Source of the DNA: Lachnospiraceae bacterium
Lineage (GTDB): Bacteria; Bacillota; Clostridia; Lachnospirales; Lachnospiraceae
Assembly: GCA_022791815.1 (NCBI GenBank)
Contig: JAAVZU010000102.1
Location: 1 to 33,427, forward strand
DNA: 33,427 nt
Direction of reading: 5' to 3'
A model generated the notes under the pieces. It was not told where the DNA came from. It made no database searches and saw only the letters and a program-made list of their open reading frames with translations. The translations under genes and the position numbers were made by a program. Shown piece after piece: positions 16,844-24,428 of the stretch. Each line of letters begins with the position of its first letter. Position 1 is the first letter of the stretch.

Positions 16844-16872
16844 ATTATAGGAACAGTTGTTCTTTTTGTCAA
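16844..16872 (-). promoter_or_regulatory. Consensus promoter of the LysM gene
   Basis: Minus strand: TTGACA (16872-16867), 17-base spacer, TATAAT (16849-16844), perfect consensus. LexA box 2 fills most of the spacer. Confidence 0.88.
16851..16862. promoter_or_regulatory. LexA box 2
   Basis: GAAC-AGTT-GTTC has perfect GAAC/GTTC arms and lies between -35 and -10 of the LysM promoter. Confidence 0.88.
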
Positions 16873-16882
16873 GCACTTTTTT

Positions 16883-16894
16883 AAACAAATGTTC
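16883..16894. promoter_or_regulatory. LexA box 3
   Basis: AAAC-AAAT-GTTC, one mismatch in the left arm, placed between the two divergent promoters. Confidence 0.7.
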
Positions 16895-16896
16895 GA

Positions 16897-16908
16897 GAAC
16901 ATCTGTTT
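16897..16908. promoter_or_regulatory. LexA box 4
   Basis: GAAC-ATCT-GTTT, one mismatch, overlapping the start of the lexA -35 box and almost touching box 3. Confidence 0.75.
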
Positions 16909-16935
16909 GACATCTATATACGTTTGTGTTATAAT
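16907..16935 (+). promoter_or_regulatory. Consensus promoter of lexA
   Basis: TTGACA (16907-16912), 17-base spacer, TATAAT (16930-16935), perfect consensus, overlapping LexA box 4. Confidence 0.88.
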
Positions 16936-16999
16936 TAATATAGGTTTATAATTCCTATACAATAAAAATACCATAAATTACACAAGGGAGGTCATTATA

Positions 17000-17617
17000 G
17001 TGAGTTATGGAAAGATTACAAAAAAACAGATGGAAATTTTGGAATACATAAAAAAACAAATTTTGAATAAAGGATACCCACCAGCTGTTCGCGAAATATG
17101 TGAAGCGGTACAATTAAAATCTACATCCTCTGTTCATGCCCATCTGGAAACTTTAGAAAAAAATGGATATATTCGCAGGGATCCTACAAAGCCAAGAGCA
17201 ATTGAAATTGTAGATGATAGTTTTAATCTCACTAGACGAGAGATTGTTAATGTGCCTATTATTGGAACAGTAACTGCTGGCCAGCCAATTCTTGCAACAG
17301 AAAACATTGAGGGATATTTCCCTTTGTTATCCGAGGATATGCCTTCAGATGACACTTTTATGCTTCATGTAAAAGGAGAAAGTATGATAAATGCAGGAAT
17401 TTTTGACGGTGACCAAATTCTGGTACGAATGCAGCCAGTTGCAGAAAATGGTGATATTGTAGTTGCTTTAATTGACGATTCTGTCACAGTGAAAACCTAT
17501 TACAAAGAAGATGAACACTTCCGTCTCCAACCAGAAAACGATTTTATGGAACCAATTATTGTTTCTGATTTAACTATTGTAGGAAAAGTAATTGGATTGT
17601 TCCGAAAGTTCCTTTAA
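17000..17617 (+). CDS. lexA: SOS repressor LexA
   Basis: 205 residues, the same length as Bacillus LexA. The winged helix occupies about residues 1-70 ([20 protein letters not shown]). The self-cleavage site is A93-G94 in VTAGQP, and the catalytic pair is S128 (GESMI) and K165 (TVKTYY). RecA filaments trigger self-cleavage and so relieve repression of DNA damage genes. Start is GTG at 17000 with AGGGAGG upstream. Its promoter overlaps a LexA box, so it represses itself along with the divergent LysM gene. Confidence 0.97.
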   Translation: MSYGKITKKQMEILEYIKKQILNKGYPPAVREICEAVQLKSTSSVHAHLETLEKNGYIRRDPTKPRAIEIVDDSFNLTRREIVNVPIIGTVTAGQPILATENIEGYFPLLSEDMPSDDTFMLHVKGESMINAGIFDGDQILVRMQPVAENGDIVVALIDDSVTVKTYYKEDEHFRLQPENDFMEPIIVSDLTIVGKVIGLFRKFL

Positions 17618-17729
17618 TATTTCATTTTCATGCTGTGTCAGTAAGCATGTAAGTTTAGTTTTTATAGCAGCTTTGATACCAATCTGGATGAACTCCAATT
17701 ATAATGTAATTTTCTGGGTTTTAATAATA

Positions 17730-17776
17730 AAAAGGACTATCCAAAACAATTTATTTTGTTTTGCCATAGTCCTTTT
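17730..17776. terminator. Bidirectional terminator between lexA and the hydrolase gene
   Basis: AAAAGGACTAT...ATAGTCCTTTT outer arms with an inner AAAACAA/TTGTTTT pairing, placed between the convergent lexA and alpha/beta hydrolase genes, A/T runs on both sides. Confidence 0.85.
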
Positions 17777-17784
17777 ATTTCTAT

Positions 17785-18876
17785 TTATTTTTTATAAAAT
17801 TGGAATACCTTATTATAGTATGGAATCAAAATATTATTTTCAGAATTAAAGATTTCATGCTTTGCTCCTGGAACATAAATTAATTTCGCCTGTTTCACAT
17901 GATTAGCAAAATAATACTCACCATAATCTGTTACATACTGATCATTTTCTGCCTGAAAGATTAAAATTGGGCATCGTATTTTCTTCATATTCTCTTTTTC
18001 TCTTACCCTGTCCGTTCCACTAAATGCAGATTTTAGCCACTCGAAGGTTGCACCATTATTCTGATATTTTTCATTTTCACTTCTTAAGTTTAAAAAATAG
18101 GAATAGCGTGCTTCACTAGACATACAAGCTTTTTCAAAATCATACTCTCTGGAAAAATCCCCATGCCCAAAGACATAAGAATCCCCCTGTCCCAGCAGGC
18201 ACATTAAATTTCCTGTTACTTTTGCTACATTCTGTGGATAATCTTCTGTCTTAAATCCTAACATAGGTGCATTTAAGATTGCCTTTTCAAAGTATTTTGG
18301 ATACTCTTCTAAAAACAATGCACCAACACATCCCCCCATAGAGTGGGCATAAAGATACAATTTTTTATTTGGGTTTGCTGGAATTACTACGTCTTCCAAA
18401 AATGTATGAAAATCCTCTACATACACATCCATATCTTCTACATAAACTTTACTAAGATTTTCAATTTCGCGTTCAGAGCCTCCATGCCCACGATGATCCA
18501 ACATACATACTCCATATCCTTCTTTCAGAAAATAATATATCATCTCATTATATTTCTCCATAAACTCTGTAAAACCATGAGATATGACAATCGTTGCCCT
18601 TGTATCTTTAGGAAGAAACATTTTATATCGCAACTGGATATTATCATCTGCCTGAAAATATCCTTCCTGTTTATATTTCTCTAAATATGGTATTGCAATG
18701 GTATTCATCTGTTCTTCGTATCGTAACTCATCAAGATAATAATTTCCCTGTTTCTGAGTCATATCTAAAGTTCCCCTGTTTCTTGGTACTGGCTCACTAG
18801 GCGAATATAGCAGGTATCCTGCACTTCCTCCTATAACTGCCAATCCAGTACCAATTGCAACTATTTTCTTCTTCAT
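17785..18876 (-). CDS. Membrane-anchored alpha/beta hydrolase, lysophospholipase-like
   Basis: 363 residues from the ATG at 18876, which has AAGGGGGA upstream; a GTG at 18891 overlaps that ribosome site and is rejected. The N terminus is a single anchor (IVAIGTGLAVIGGSAGYLLY). The hydrolase core is complete: oxyanion region ISHGFTEFMEKYNEM, DHRGHGGS, nucleophile elbow YAHSMGGCVGAL, an acid in IFQAENDQYV, and the histidine in PGAKHEIFNS. This matches the monoacylglycerol lipase/lysophospholipase group (Hydrolase_4). Substrate is unknown; a lipid ester at the membrane is likely. It follows the J-domain gene closely on the same strand. Confidence 0.88.
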   Translation of the reverse strand: MKKKIVAIGTGLAVIGGSAGYLLYSPSEPVPRNRGTLDMTQKQGNYYLDELRYEEQMNTIAIPYLEKYKQEGYFQADDNIQLRYKMFLPKDTRATIVISHGFTEFMEKYNEMIYYFLKEGYGVCMLDHRGHGGSEREIENLSKVYVEDMDVYVEDFHTFLEDVVIPANPNKKLYLYAHSMGGCVGALFLEEYPKYFEKAILNAPMLGFKTEDYPQNVAKVTGNLMCLLGQGDSYVFGHGDFSREYDFEKACMSSEARYSYFLNLRSENEKYQNNGATFEWLKSAFSGTDRVREKENMKKIRCPILIFQAENDQYVTDYGEYYFANHVKQAKLIYVPGAKHEIFNSENNILIPYYNKVFQFYKK

Positions 18877-18899
18877 AAAATCCCCCTTCACTAAAAAAG

Positions 18900-19412
18900 T
18901 TAAGTTTCCATATTCATAAGTGTCTGGATTATATTTGCAATTCTTTCTGCTTCTTTTTGCACTTCTATCTTTCTTCTTTTTTCCGCTTCCCGTTCTGATG
19001 GAAGCTTTCTTGCTGCAAGACGTTTTTCTAACTCCCGTTTCTTTTTCTCCTCTTGTTCTTTTAAACGTTTGTGTCTTTCTTGACGAAGCTTTCTGGCTGT
19101 CTCTTCCCTAAGGTTGCTCCGCTCCCTATCCTTAGGATTTCCTCCTATAATTTTTCTGCATGGTTTTGTTGTTTGTGGTGCTTGATAATAAAAAATATTA
19201 GGTTTCTTTATCTGCAACTCTTGTTGTGATAAGAGCCTGTAAGCCTGCTGCACCTCTAAATATACTTTTTTTGCCTTTGGATCGGAATTTCTATCTGGAT
19301 GATAAATCTTACACATATTTCGATATGCTTTTTTTATTTCATCCTTTGTTGCATAAGGCGATACCCCTAAAATCTTACAAGCTTCCCTTTGTCCTTGAAA
19401 CACTTTCTTCAC
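18900..19412 (-). CDS. J-domain protein with a charged coiled-coil tail
   Basis: 170 residues starting at a GTG. The J domain covers about residues 10-62 with an intact HPD (KIYHPDRNSDPKAKKVY) and the normal start CKILGVSPYATKDEIKKAY. From about residue 95 it is a long, highly charged lysine/glutamate/arginine helix, probably a coiled coil. There is no zinc-finger or client domain of DnaJ. It is the only HPD-containing J protein in the window and could serve the HscC-like Hsp70 about 8 kb away, but the genes are not linked in one operon. The hydrolase gene starts 24 bases downstream, so these two are co-transcribed. Confidence 0.88.
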   Translation of the reverse strand: MKKVFQGQREACKILGVSPYATKDEIKKAYRNMCKIYHPDRNSDPKAKKVYLEVQQAYRLLSQQELQIKKPNIFYYQAPQTTKPCRKIIGGNPKDRERSNLREETARKLRQERHKRLKEQEEKKKRELEKRLAARKLPSEREAEKRRKIEVQKEAERIANIIQTLMNMET

Positions 19413-19459
19413 TTCCTTCCATTTTATTATTTTGCACCATATCCTTCCAATATATACCT

Positions 19460-19504
19460 TTTAAAAGTAACAGTTCAGCCAGATGCTAAACTGTTACTTT
19501 TAAA
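19460..19504. repeat. 16-bp perfect inverted repeat before the J-domain gene
   Basis: TTTAAAAGTAACAGTT (19460-19475) and its exact complement (19489-19504) around a 13-base loop, 48 bases upstream of the J-domain start. There is no strong T run on the minus strand, so it may be a leader hairpin or operator rather than a terminator. Confidence 0.7.
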
Positions 19505-19539
19505 TACTTTTCATTCCCTTTATTATGAACTCTTATGAC

Positions 19540-19589
19540 AAAAAAATCAAGATAGAGTTCTTTCTATAAAATAGAACCGTATCTTGATT
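19540..19589 (-). terminator. Terminator of the PadR-HAAS-DUF4097 operon
   Basis: AATCAAGATA and TATCTTGATT arms with inner GTTCT/AGAAC pairing, followed on the minus strand by a run of seven T. It lies about 90 bases after the DUF4097 stop. Confidence 0.88.
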
Positions 19590-19677
19590 ATTTTTCATGT
19601 AACAAAAGTTTTATGCTTAATATTAACCTTATCTATAAATGTACCACAAAATAACAAAGGAAAAAAATTTATTTGCA

Positions 19678-20406
19678 CTAATATCGAATATCTATGTCTC
19701 CTATATCTGTACTTGCTTTCATCTTATAGTCAGATTGTACATCATTTTCATATTTCCTTCCATGTTCCCTATCATTAACAGATACCTCTCCAACACCACT
19801 TTTTAATTCAAAAGAATAATTTGTCAGATCTTTAATAGATGAAATTTCTATATCTCCAATATCTGTTTTTGCTTCCATGTTTCCAAACTCGCTCTTCAAT
19901 ATATTAATTTCACCAGTATCAATGTCTAATTTAGTATCTCCCAATATACTATTGTCTATTTCTATTTCCCCTACATCCAGGAAAATTGTGGTAGCCTTAT
20001 TATGTATACTGTCCAAGGTAACTTCTCCCACATCCAATTCCATATTCATATCTTCTAATACTGTACCTTGGGGAATTTCTATAGTAACCTTACAAGTTTG
20101 GTTGCCTATGCCAAAAAATCTTATTCTTTTTTTCTTTTGTTTAATAGTTAAAGTATCACCATTCACAGAACAAATTGGATCAAGACCATCTGTATACTCA
20201 TAATGTATGGAATATTTTTCTCCCTCTTTAAATTCAATGTCCATAACATCCCCTTCTAGGAATAATTTTCTATAGGCCTCCAAATTTTTTTCTTCAGAAT
20301 GTACATTCTTACTGCCAAAATGTAACACACCACCTTTTAAAACTCCAGTAATAATGCAGCATATAGTAATAAAAGTAATAACTCCCATGTAAATATTCTT
20401 TTTCAT
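19678..20406 (-). CDS. DUF4097 beta-repeat membrane-anchored protein
   Basis: 242 residues. One N-terminal membrane segment (YMGVITFITICCIITGVL), then an extracytoplasmic region of repeated beta-strand units. The repeat LDVGEVTLDS, LDVGEIEIDN, IDTGEINILK, TDIGDIEISS recurs at about 20-residue steps, typical of DUF4097/LiaG-type right-handed beta structures. Function unknown, often linked to envelope stress. It is the last gene of a PadR-HAAS-DUF4097 operon, a common arrangement in Firmicutes. Confidence 0.88.
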   Translation of the reverse strand: MKKNIYMGVITFITICCIITGVLKGGVLHFGSKNVHSEEKNLEAYRKLFLEGDVMDIEFKEGEKYSIHYEYTDGLDPICSVNGDTLTIKQKKKRIRFFGIGNQTCKVTIEIPQGTVLEDMNMELDVGEVTLDSIHNKATTIFLDVGEIEIDNSILGDTKLDIDTGEINILKSEFGNMEAKTDIGDIEISSIKDLTNYSFELKSGVGEVSVNDREHGRKYENDVQSDYKMKASTDIGDIDIRY

Positions 20407-20482
20407 AAATTTTCACTCCTTATTTCTTAAGAAATACTTTATTATTAATAAGACTCTGTACTTAAAACACCATAATCTTTAT

Positions 20483-21460
20483 TTATTCCTTAAATACTGC
20501 TTTGATATACATTTCTATTACTGATGCTATCACCCAGATAATCCAAGTAATGTGCCAATCATAGCTAAGAAAACTCCAGCATAAATAGATACATGTTATG
20601 GTTGGCCAATAAACTGACATAATACTTTCTACTGTTTTATTCTTATAGTGTGTAATCCTTTTTTGTTGTCTTGGGTAAAATGTATTCATACTCTGAAATT
20701 GGCTTAAACTCAATAATTTTTCATAAGATCCATTTTGTATTCCCGCCGAAACAAAAAGAAAAACAGCGATTGCAACAGCTACAAACATAAATACTACACT
20801 AATACCTTCCCAAACTTCTGCTATTGCTTCTATTTCATTAATAACCATTACTGGAATAACACTAATAATACAAAGAATCACTCCAATTGTTATTCTCCCA
20901 ATTTTTGCCATACGGAATCTTTCTTGTTCTATTCTAATGTATTCTGCCGTTTTCATCTCCACAGAACATAACTCATTATCCATAAATCCCCATTTCCCCA
21001 TACTTAAACCTGAAAATACAAACATACCAACACCAACTGCAACCAACACAAATAGCAGCGTGCAGCCAATCACTACTTCTAAAGCTGGGGCATAATAATC
21101 AAATAAAATGCAACCACAAGGAGATAGAATACAAAGAAGTACACCAAATGCAATAAAGTAAGCATGCTGTATCTTATCTTTTATAAATTCCTTTGTTTCA
21201 TCCAATGTTACAATCCTTCTTGGTGTTTCTTTCTCTTCCTTTACTATCTCTTTTATGCCAAGACTTTCTGCAAGTTCTTCTAAATTTCCAAATTCGGAAA
21301 TTATAGTTCCTACTGCTTCGTTTTCGCTTTTTCCTTCTTGAAGTAATTCTGTATATTTGTCTTCCATCATCTGTCCCAGCTCTATTTTTGCCTTTCTTAC
21401 CTCTGGCGTATTAGGTAAATTCTGGAACATGGTTTCTAAATAATTCTTTATTGTTTCCAT
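20483..21460 (-). CDS. HAAS-domain multi-pass membrane protein
   Basis: 325 residues. Residues 1-75 form the helical HAAS/permease-prefix domain with the pattern YLETMFQNLPNTPEVRKAKI and EAVGTIISEFGNLEELAESL. About six hydrophobic segments follow (for example AFGVLLCILSPCGCILF, VVIGCTLLFVLVAVGVGMFV, TIGVILCIISVIPVMVI). HAAS proteins are typically antagonised or controlled by the adjacent PadR and act on membrane signalling; the target is unknown. Start has a GAGGAG ribosome site and the gene begins 19 bases after the PadR stop. Confidence 0.85.
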   Translation of the reverse strand: METIKNYLETMFQNLPNTPEVRKAKIELGQMMEDKYTELLQEGKSENEAVGTIISEFGNLEELAESLGIKEIVKEEKETPRRIVTLDETKEFIKDKIQHAYFIAFGVLLCILSPCGCILFDYYAPALEVVIGCTLLFVLVAVGVGMFVFSGLSMGKWGFMDNELCSVEMKTAEYIRIEQERFRMAKIGRITIGVILCIISVIPVMVINEIEAIAEVWEGISVVFMFVAVAIAVFLFVSAGIQNGSYEKLLSLSQFQSMNTFYPRQQKRITHYKNKTVESIMSVYWPTITCIYLCWSFLSYDWHITWIIWVIASVIEMYIKAVFKE

Positions 21461-21479
21461 TCTTCTTCTCCTCCTAACT

Positions 21480-21812
21480 TCACACTTCTATAAACTTCTC
21501 CACTACTTCTTTTGTAACATACCATTCTTCACATTTTTCCTTATAATATTCTTTGCCAGCTTCCGTAATCCGATAATAGGTTCTTCTTTTCACACTTTCC
21601 TTATCTTCCATACGGAAAGATTCCACATATCCATTCTTTTCCAACCGGGTAAATGCAGAATATAAGGTAGTTTCTTTGATAATATACTTGTCATTAGATA
21701 GCTGCTTAATTCTTTTTGATATCTCATATCCATAGGAAGGCTCATCCAGTAACAGATATAATATCATGGTATCGTTATAACCTCTTATTACATCACTACT
21801 AATGCCACTCAT
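21480..21812 (-). CDS. PadR family transcriptional regulator
   Basis: 110 residues from the ATG at 21812, which has AAGGAGGT 5 bases upstream; the longer frame to 21887 runs through the promoter and operator and is rejected. The PadR winged helix is clear (MILYLLLDEPSYGYEISKRI, then TLYSAFTRLEKNGYVES and RRTYYRITEAGKEYY). It heads the operon with the HAAS and DUF4097 genes and probably represses it through the inverted repeat at 21847-21871. Confidence 0.93.
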   Translation of the reverse strand: MSGISSDVIRGYNDTMILYLLLDEPSYGYEISKRIKQLSNDKYIIKETTLYSAFTRLEKNGYVESFRMEDKESVKRRTYYRITEAGKEYYKEKCEEWYVTKEVVEKFIEV

Positions 21813-21846
21813 CTCTACCTCCTTTCTTACTACGTCAGTCGCTACC

Positions 21847-21871
21847 ACGACAGACATAGTACTTCTGTCGT
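21847..21871. promoter_or_regulatory. Probable PadR operator
   Basis: ACGACAGA-N9-TCTGTCGT is a perfect 8-base inverted repeat lying from about +1 to +25 of the PadR promoter. A third half-site-like CTACGTCAG sits just downstream at 21830-21838. Position fits autorepression. Confidence 0.75.
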
Positions 21872-21877
21872 AGTAAG

Positions 21878-21906
21878 AATATAACACAGTTTATACTATA
21901 TGTCAA
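21878..21906 (-). promoter_or_regulatory. Promoter of the PadR operon
   Basis: Minus strand: TTGACA (21906-21901), 17-base spacer, TATATT (21883-21878). Confidence 0.82.
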
Positions 21907-22005
21907 TACAATTAATATTTTTCTTGTTACTATAATTCTGCACACTTTATGTACCAAGCAAAATTGCAAAGCACTGTTATCTCTTGTGTGAGTGTATATA
22001 AAAAA

Positions 22006-22036
22006 CTAAAAAACAAAGCGTGCAAGCACGCTTTGT
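22006..22036 (-). terminator. Terminator of the CDF transporter gene
   Basis: ACAAAGCGTG-CTTG-CACGCTTTGT on the minus strand followed by TTTTTTAG. Perfect 10-base arms, about 20 bases after the stop. Confidence 0.92.
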
Positions 22037-22057
22037 CAATCAAATTTTTGTTTTATC

Positions 22058-22975
22058 TTATGTTGCTGGATTTACATGCACCATAATATGTTTTACCTTT
22101 GGAAAATTTTGTTCAATATTTACATGTACTTCTTCCGCAATATTATGTGCTTCCAACAATGTATAAGACGCATTCACTTGAATTTCCAAATCCACATAGA
22201 TTTTGTTACCAAAAATGCGGGTCTGTAATAAGTCTATGCCAAGTACCTGCTCATGATTCATTATATAGTCATACATTTCTTTTTCCATAACCTCGTCACA
22301 GCAATGATCTATCATTTTCTCCATAGCATCTTTAAAAATATCAAAAGCTACCTTTACAATAAATATAAAAATCCCTAAACTGGCAATTGCATCCATAATT
22401 GGTACACCTAACATAGAGCCTCCAATTCCGATTAAAGCCCCTATTGAAGAAAGTGCATCGGAACGATGATGCCATGCATCAGCCATTAACGCACTGGAAT
22501 CAATTTTCTTTGCATGATATCTCGTATACCAATACATTATTTCTTTTGTAATAATTGATACAATTGCTGCAATTAATGCTAATTTTCCAGGAGTTTCTAA
22601 TTTCCCATAGTTTCCCTGTATAATATCCTTAAATGCCTGAACACCTATTTCCAGTCCCGTTATAAATAATACCATCGCCAAAAGAATAGCTGCTACACAT
22701 TCTAGACGTTCATGTCCATAAGGATGCTCTTTATCGGGGTCTTTGGATGCAAACTTCACACCTATTATCACCACAATTGTACTAAATACATCAGAAGCAG
22801 AATGAATAGCATCACATATCATGGCATTAGAGTTTGAAAATATTCCTGCTAATAACTTGAAAACAGAAAGTACAATATTTTGAGTCATCGTAATAATAGA
22901 TACCTTATTTACTACTTTTTTGAAATCCTCCTGTGGTATTGTGTGTGTTTCTTCCAATATTCGATTATTTCCCAT
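22058..22975 (-). CDS. Cation diffusion facilitator (CDF) family transporter
   Basis: 305 residues from the ATG at 22975, which has TTGGAGG upstream; an ATG at 22993 lies before that site and is rejected. Six membrane helices and a C-terminal cytoplasmic ferredoxin-like domain. The metal site is visible as DAIHSASD in helix 2 and DAWHHRSDA in helix 5. The C-terminal domain runs from about residue 210 (HIMVHVNP at the end). CDF proteins export zinc, manganese or iron(II) in exchange for protons; the DxxxD/HxxxD sets do not by themselves fix the metal. Confidence 0.93.
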   Translation of the reverse strand: MGNNRILEETHTIPQEDFKKVVNKVSIITMTQNIVLSVFKLLAGIFSNSNAMICDAIHSASDVFSTIVVIIGVKFASKDPDKEHPYGHERLECVAAILLAMVLFITGLEIGVQAFKDIIQGNYGKLETPGKLALIAAIVSIITKEIMYWYTRYHAKKIDSSALMADAWHHRSDALSSIGALIGIGGSMLGVPIMDAIASLGIFIFIVKVAFDIFKDAMEKMIDHCCDEVMEKEMYDYIMNHEQVLGIDLLQTRIFGNKIYVDLEIQVNASYTLLEAHNIAEEVHVNIEQNFPKVKHIMVHVNPAT

Positions 22976-23065
22976 ATCTGTTACCTCCAACATAATAAGA
23001 TAACTCTATGGCACTAACTATGTGTGGGGATTTTTAGAAAATGTATAAAGATATTAAATATAAAA

Positions 23066-23107
23066 AAACACCCACAAATCAGTATTAGCAACTACTGTCC
23101 CGTGGAT
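23066..23107 (-). terminator. Probable terminator of the accessory operon
   Basis: Minus strand: ATCCAC...CAGTA-loop-TACTG...GTGGGT hairpin followed by GTTTTTTTATA. It would end a transcript about 330 bases after the last accessory gene stop. Confidence 0.65.
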
Positions 23108-23116
23108 GAAAGATTT

Positions 23117-23156
23117 GTTACTGTTCACACCTACGTTGCAAACAACTCACTGTTAC
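23117..23156. repeat. Partial copy of the MITE-like repeat found at 29183
   Basis: GTTACTGTTCACACCTACG followed by TGCAAACA matches the right terminal region of the 29183-29327 element (inverted), then diverges. No second end was found near it, so this is a fragment or a different family member. Confidence 0.6.
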
Positions 23157-23374
23157 TTCCACTGCCACAATTGTGGCCCGACTCCTTGATTAAAAATCAA
23201 TGGTCTGCTCAGTTTGTACTGTAGATTTTATATGCAGTGCAAAGAGTTTTTATGATATATCACTCCTATTATATTACTACAAAACTAAGATGGTGCAAGT
23301 CCCATTTGGGGACACAGCAGCACCTGAGTTAAATCGTATGTCTTTGAGCGTTTTTGTGAAAAAACATCACCCGA

Positions 23375-23433
23375 TAGTAAACACGTAAAGTTTCATTCAT
23401 AGTGATGCAGTGAGCTGCATGAATGTTTACTAT
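23375..23433. repeat. Long bulged hairpin after the SF0329-like gene
   Basis: The right arm CTGCATGAATG-TTTACTAT is continuous. The left arm is split into ATAGTAAAC, CATTCAT and GCAG with bulges of 11 and 6 bases. Right half reaches to within 4 bases of the gene's stop. Confidence 0.55.
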
Positions 23434-23436
23434 GGC

Positions 23437-23961
23437 TTAATTATTTCCTCCTGGCGGATAAAGTGGGCAAGTCCACATCCCCTCTGCTTTTATACGGATA
23501 CTATAAAACAATTGAATCACTTCTGATTCTTTCAATATTTCCGATTTCATTTTTATTAGTCTTCTTTTGCCAACACGTCTGTCCAGCAATGCAAATATTT
23601 TTATTAATAAGTTTTCACTTGTCAGGCTTTCATCAATACTTTGATTATGAAATTCTTGAAAAGCCTGATAAAAACTCCGTTGATCAAACAGACCTAAGTT
23701 CATTGCCACTTCATCCATAAATGGATGCTCCTTCTTCATTCTGCTTTCATATTTCTCATCATGTGGATAGAGCTCTGCCTTATTCCATTGATTATAATAA
23801 TTGCCCTTCAAAATTTCTCTTCCATCTAAACAAATGGCTGCCCGCCCCTCATGATCAGGACTGCGGCTATATGTGGTTACATAATACCCTATATGTCCAC
23901 GAAGAGATTCTGCCAAATATTCATTTTCCAGTTTATTCCTTATGTAACTCCATTTTTTCAT
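23437..23961 (-). CDS. SF0329-like family protein, function unknown
   Basis: 174 residues, soluble. The N-terminal pattern (MKKWSYIRNKLENEYLAESL, then GHIGYYVTTYS and the charged HEGRAAICLDGREILKG) resembles the SF0329 family of small proteins of unknown function found across bacteria, often in accessory or toxin-immunity regions. The middle contains EVAMNLGLFDQRSFYQAFQE. GGAG lies 7 bases upstream of the ATG. It is the last gene of the accessory array; the frame-disrupted gene upstream ends 13 bases before its start. Confidence 0.6.
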   Translation of the reverse strand: MKKWSYIRNKLENEYLAESLRGHIGYYVTTYSRSPDHEGRAAICLDGREILKGNYYNQWNKAELYPHDEKYESRMKKEHPFMDEVAMNLGLFDQRSFYQAFQEFHNQSIDESLTSENLLIKIFALLDRRVGKRRLIKMKSEILKESEVIQLFYSIRIKAEGMWTCPLYPPGGNN

Positions 23962-23974
23962 AAAAAAACTCCTA

Positions 23975-24375
23975 TTATAATTTCAAAACATATTTCATTG
24001 CCGGACCTTGTATCTGCTCTGTTTCAATAAGTGCCATATTCGTAAATATCATAATAGAGACTCTTCCAAGCCCTATTACACGATAAAATAAATCTTCAAC
24101 TTTTATCATAGTCTGGTCAATATCCTTATAAAATGAAACAATATAACATTTTCTTTCATTGGTATTTTGATAAATCATTTCTTTCAATGCTTCCCATGAA
24201 ATATCACTTCCACTTTAGATTAATTTTCTTTCATCAATATATTTCATTGTACTGTGGTCAAAATGGGAAATTCCATTCTGGCGCCTGCTTTCACTCAATA
24301 ATTCAAATTGCAGGCGTTCACGCTTATTCTTCGCTATAAAATGCTGTATAAAAAACGTTCATAGTCGAAACTCAT
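23975..24375 (-). pseudogene. Decayed accessory gene (one frameshift, one nonsense codon)
   Basis: A strong ribosome site (GGAGGG, 7 bases) precedes ATG at 24375. Frame 1 reads MSFDYERF and then shifts at a run of six T (24350-24355). In the next frame it continues FIQHFIAKNKRERLQFELL through DHSTMKYIDERKLI, meets an in-frame TAA (24215-24217), and continues SGSDISWEALKEMIYQN to a normal stop at 23975. Restoring one base gives 402 bases, 133 residues plus stop. The 70-residue open frame that starts with TTG at 24187 is only its C-terminal part. Family not recognised; by neighbourhood it was probably another immunity-like gene. An assembly error could explain the frameshift, but not the nonsense codon so easily. 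Confidence 0.7.
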
Positions 24376-24428
24376 CTCTTCTCCCTCCTCTCTATTCCAG
24401 ACATAGCTTGTATATACTGTATGGCTGG

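Larger units (their letters stand above)
22976..23436. other. 460-bp structured intergenic region, no gene
   Basis: Separates the CDF gene from the accessory genes. It contains a probable terminator (23066-23107), a partial MITE-like end (23117-23156), a perfect GCCACAATTGTGGC palindrome (23164-23177), a two-stem hairpin GGTGC-AA-GTCCC...GGGAC...GCACC (23292-23324), and a bulged long hairpin (23375-23433). The open frames across it are weak and resemble no family. Confidence 0.55.

Noticed and set aside
16807-16974. N-terminal extension of the LysM protein
   Set aside because: It would be translated across the LysM promoter and LexA boxes; the ATG at 16806 has the ribosome site.
23292-23324. 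Cobalamin riboswitch or group II intron piece (GGTGCAAGTCCC)
   Set aside because: Only a short similarity; the B12 box, the other stems and any intron protein or domain V are missing.
23024-23388. Plus-strand open frames in the CDF-SF0329 gap
   Set aside because: No ribosome sites and no family; they pass through hairpins and a repeat end.
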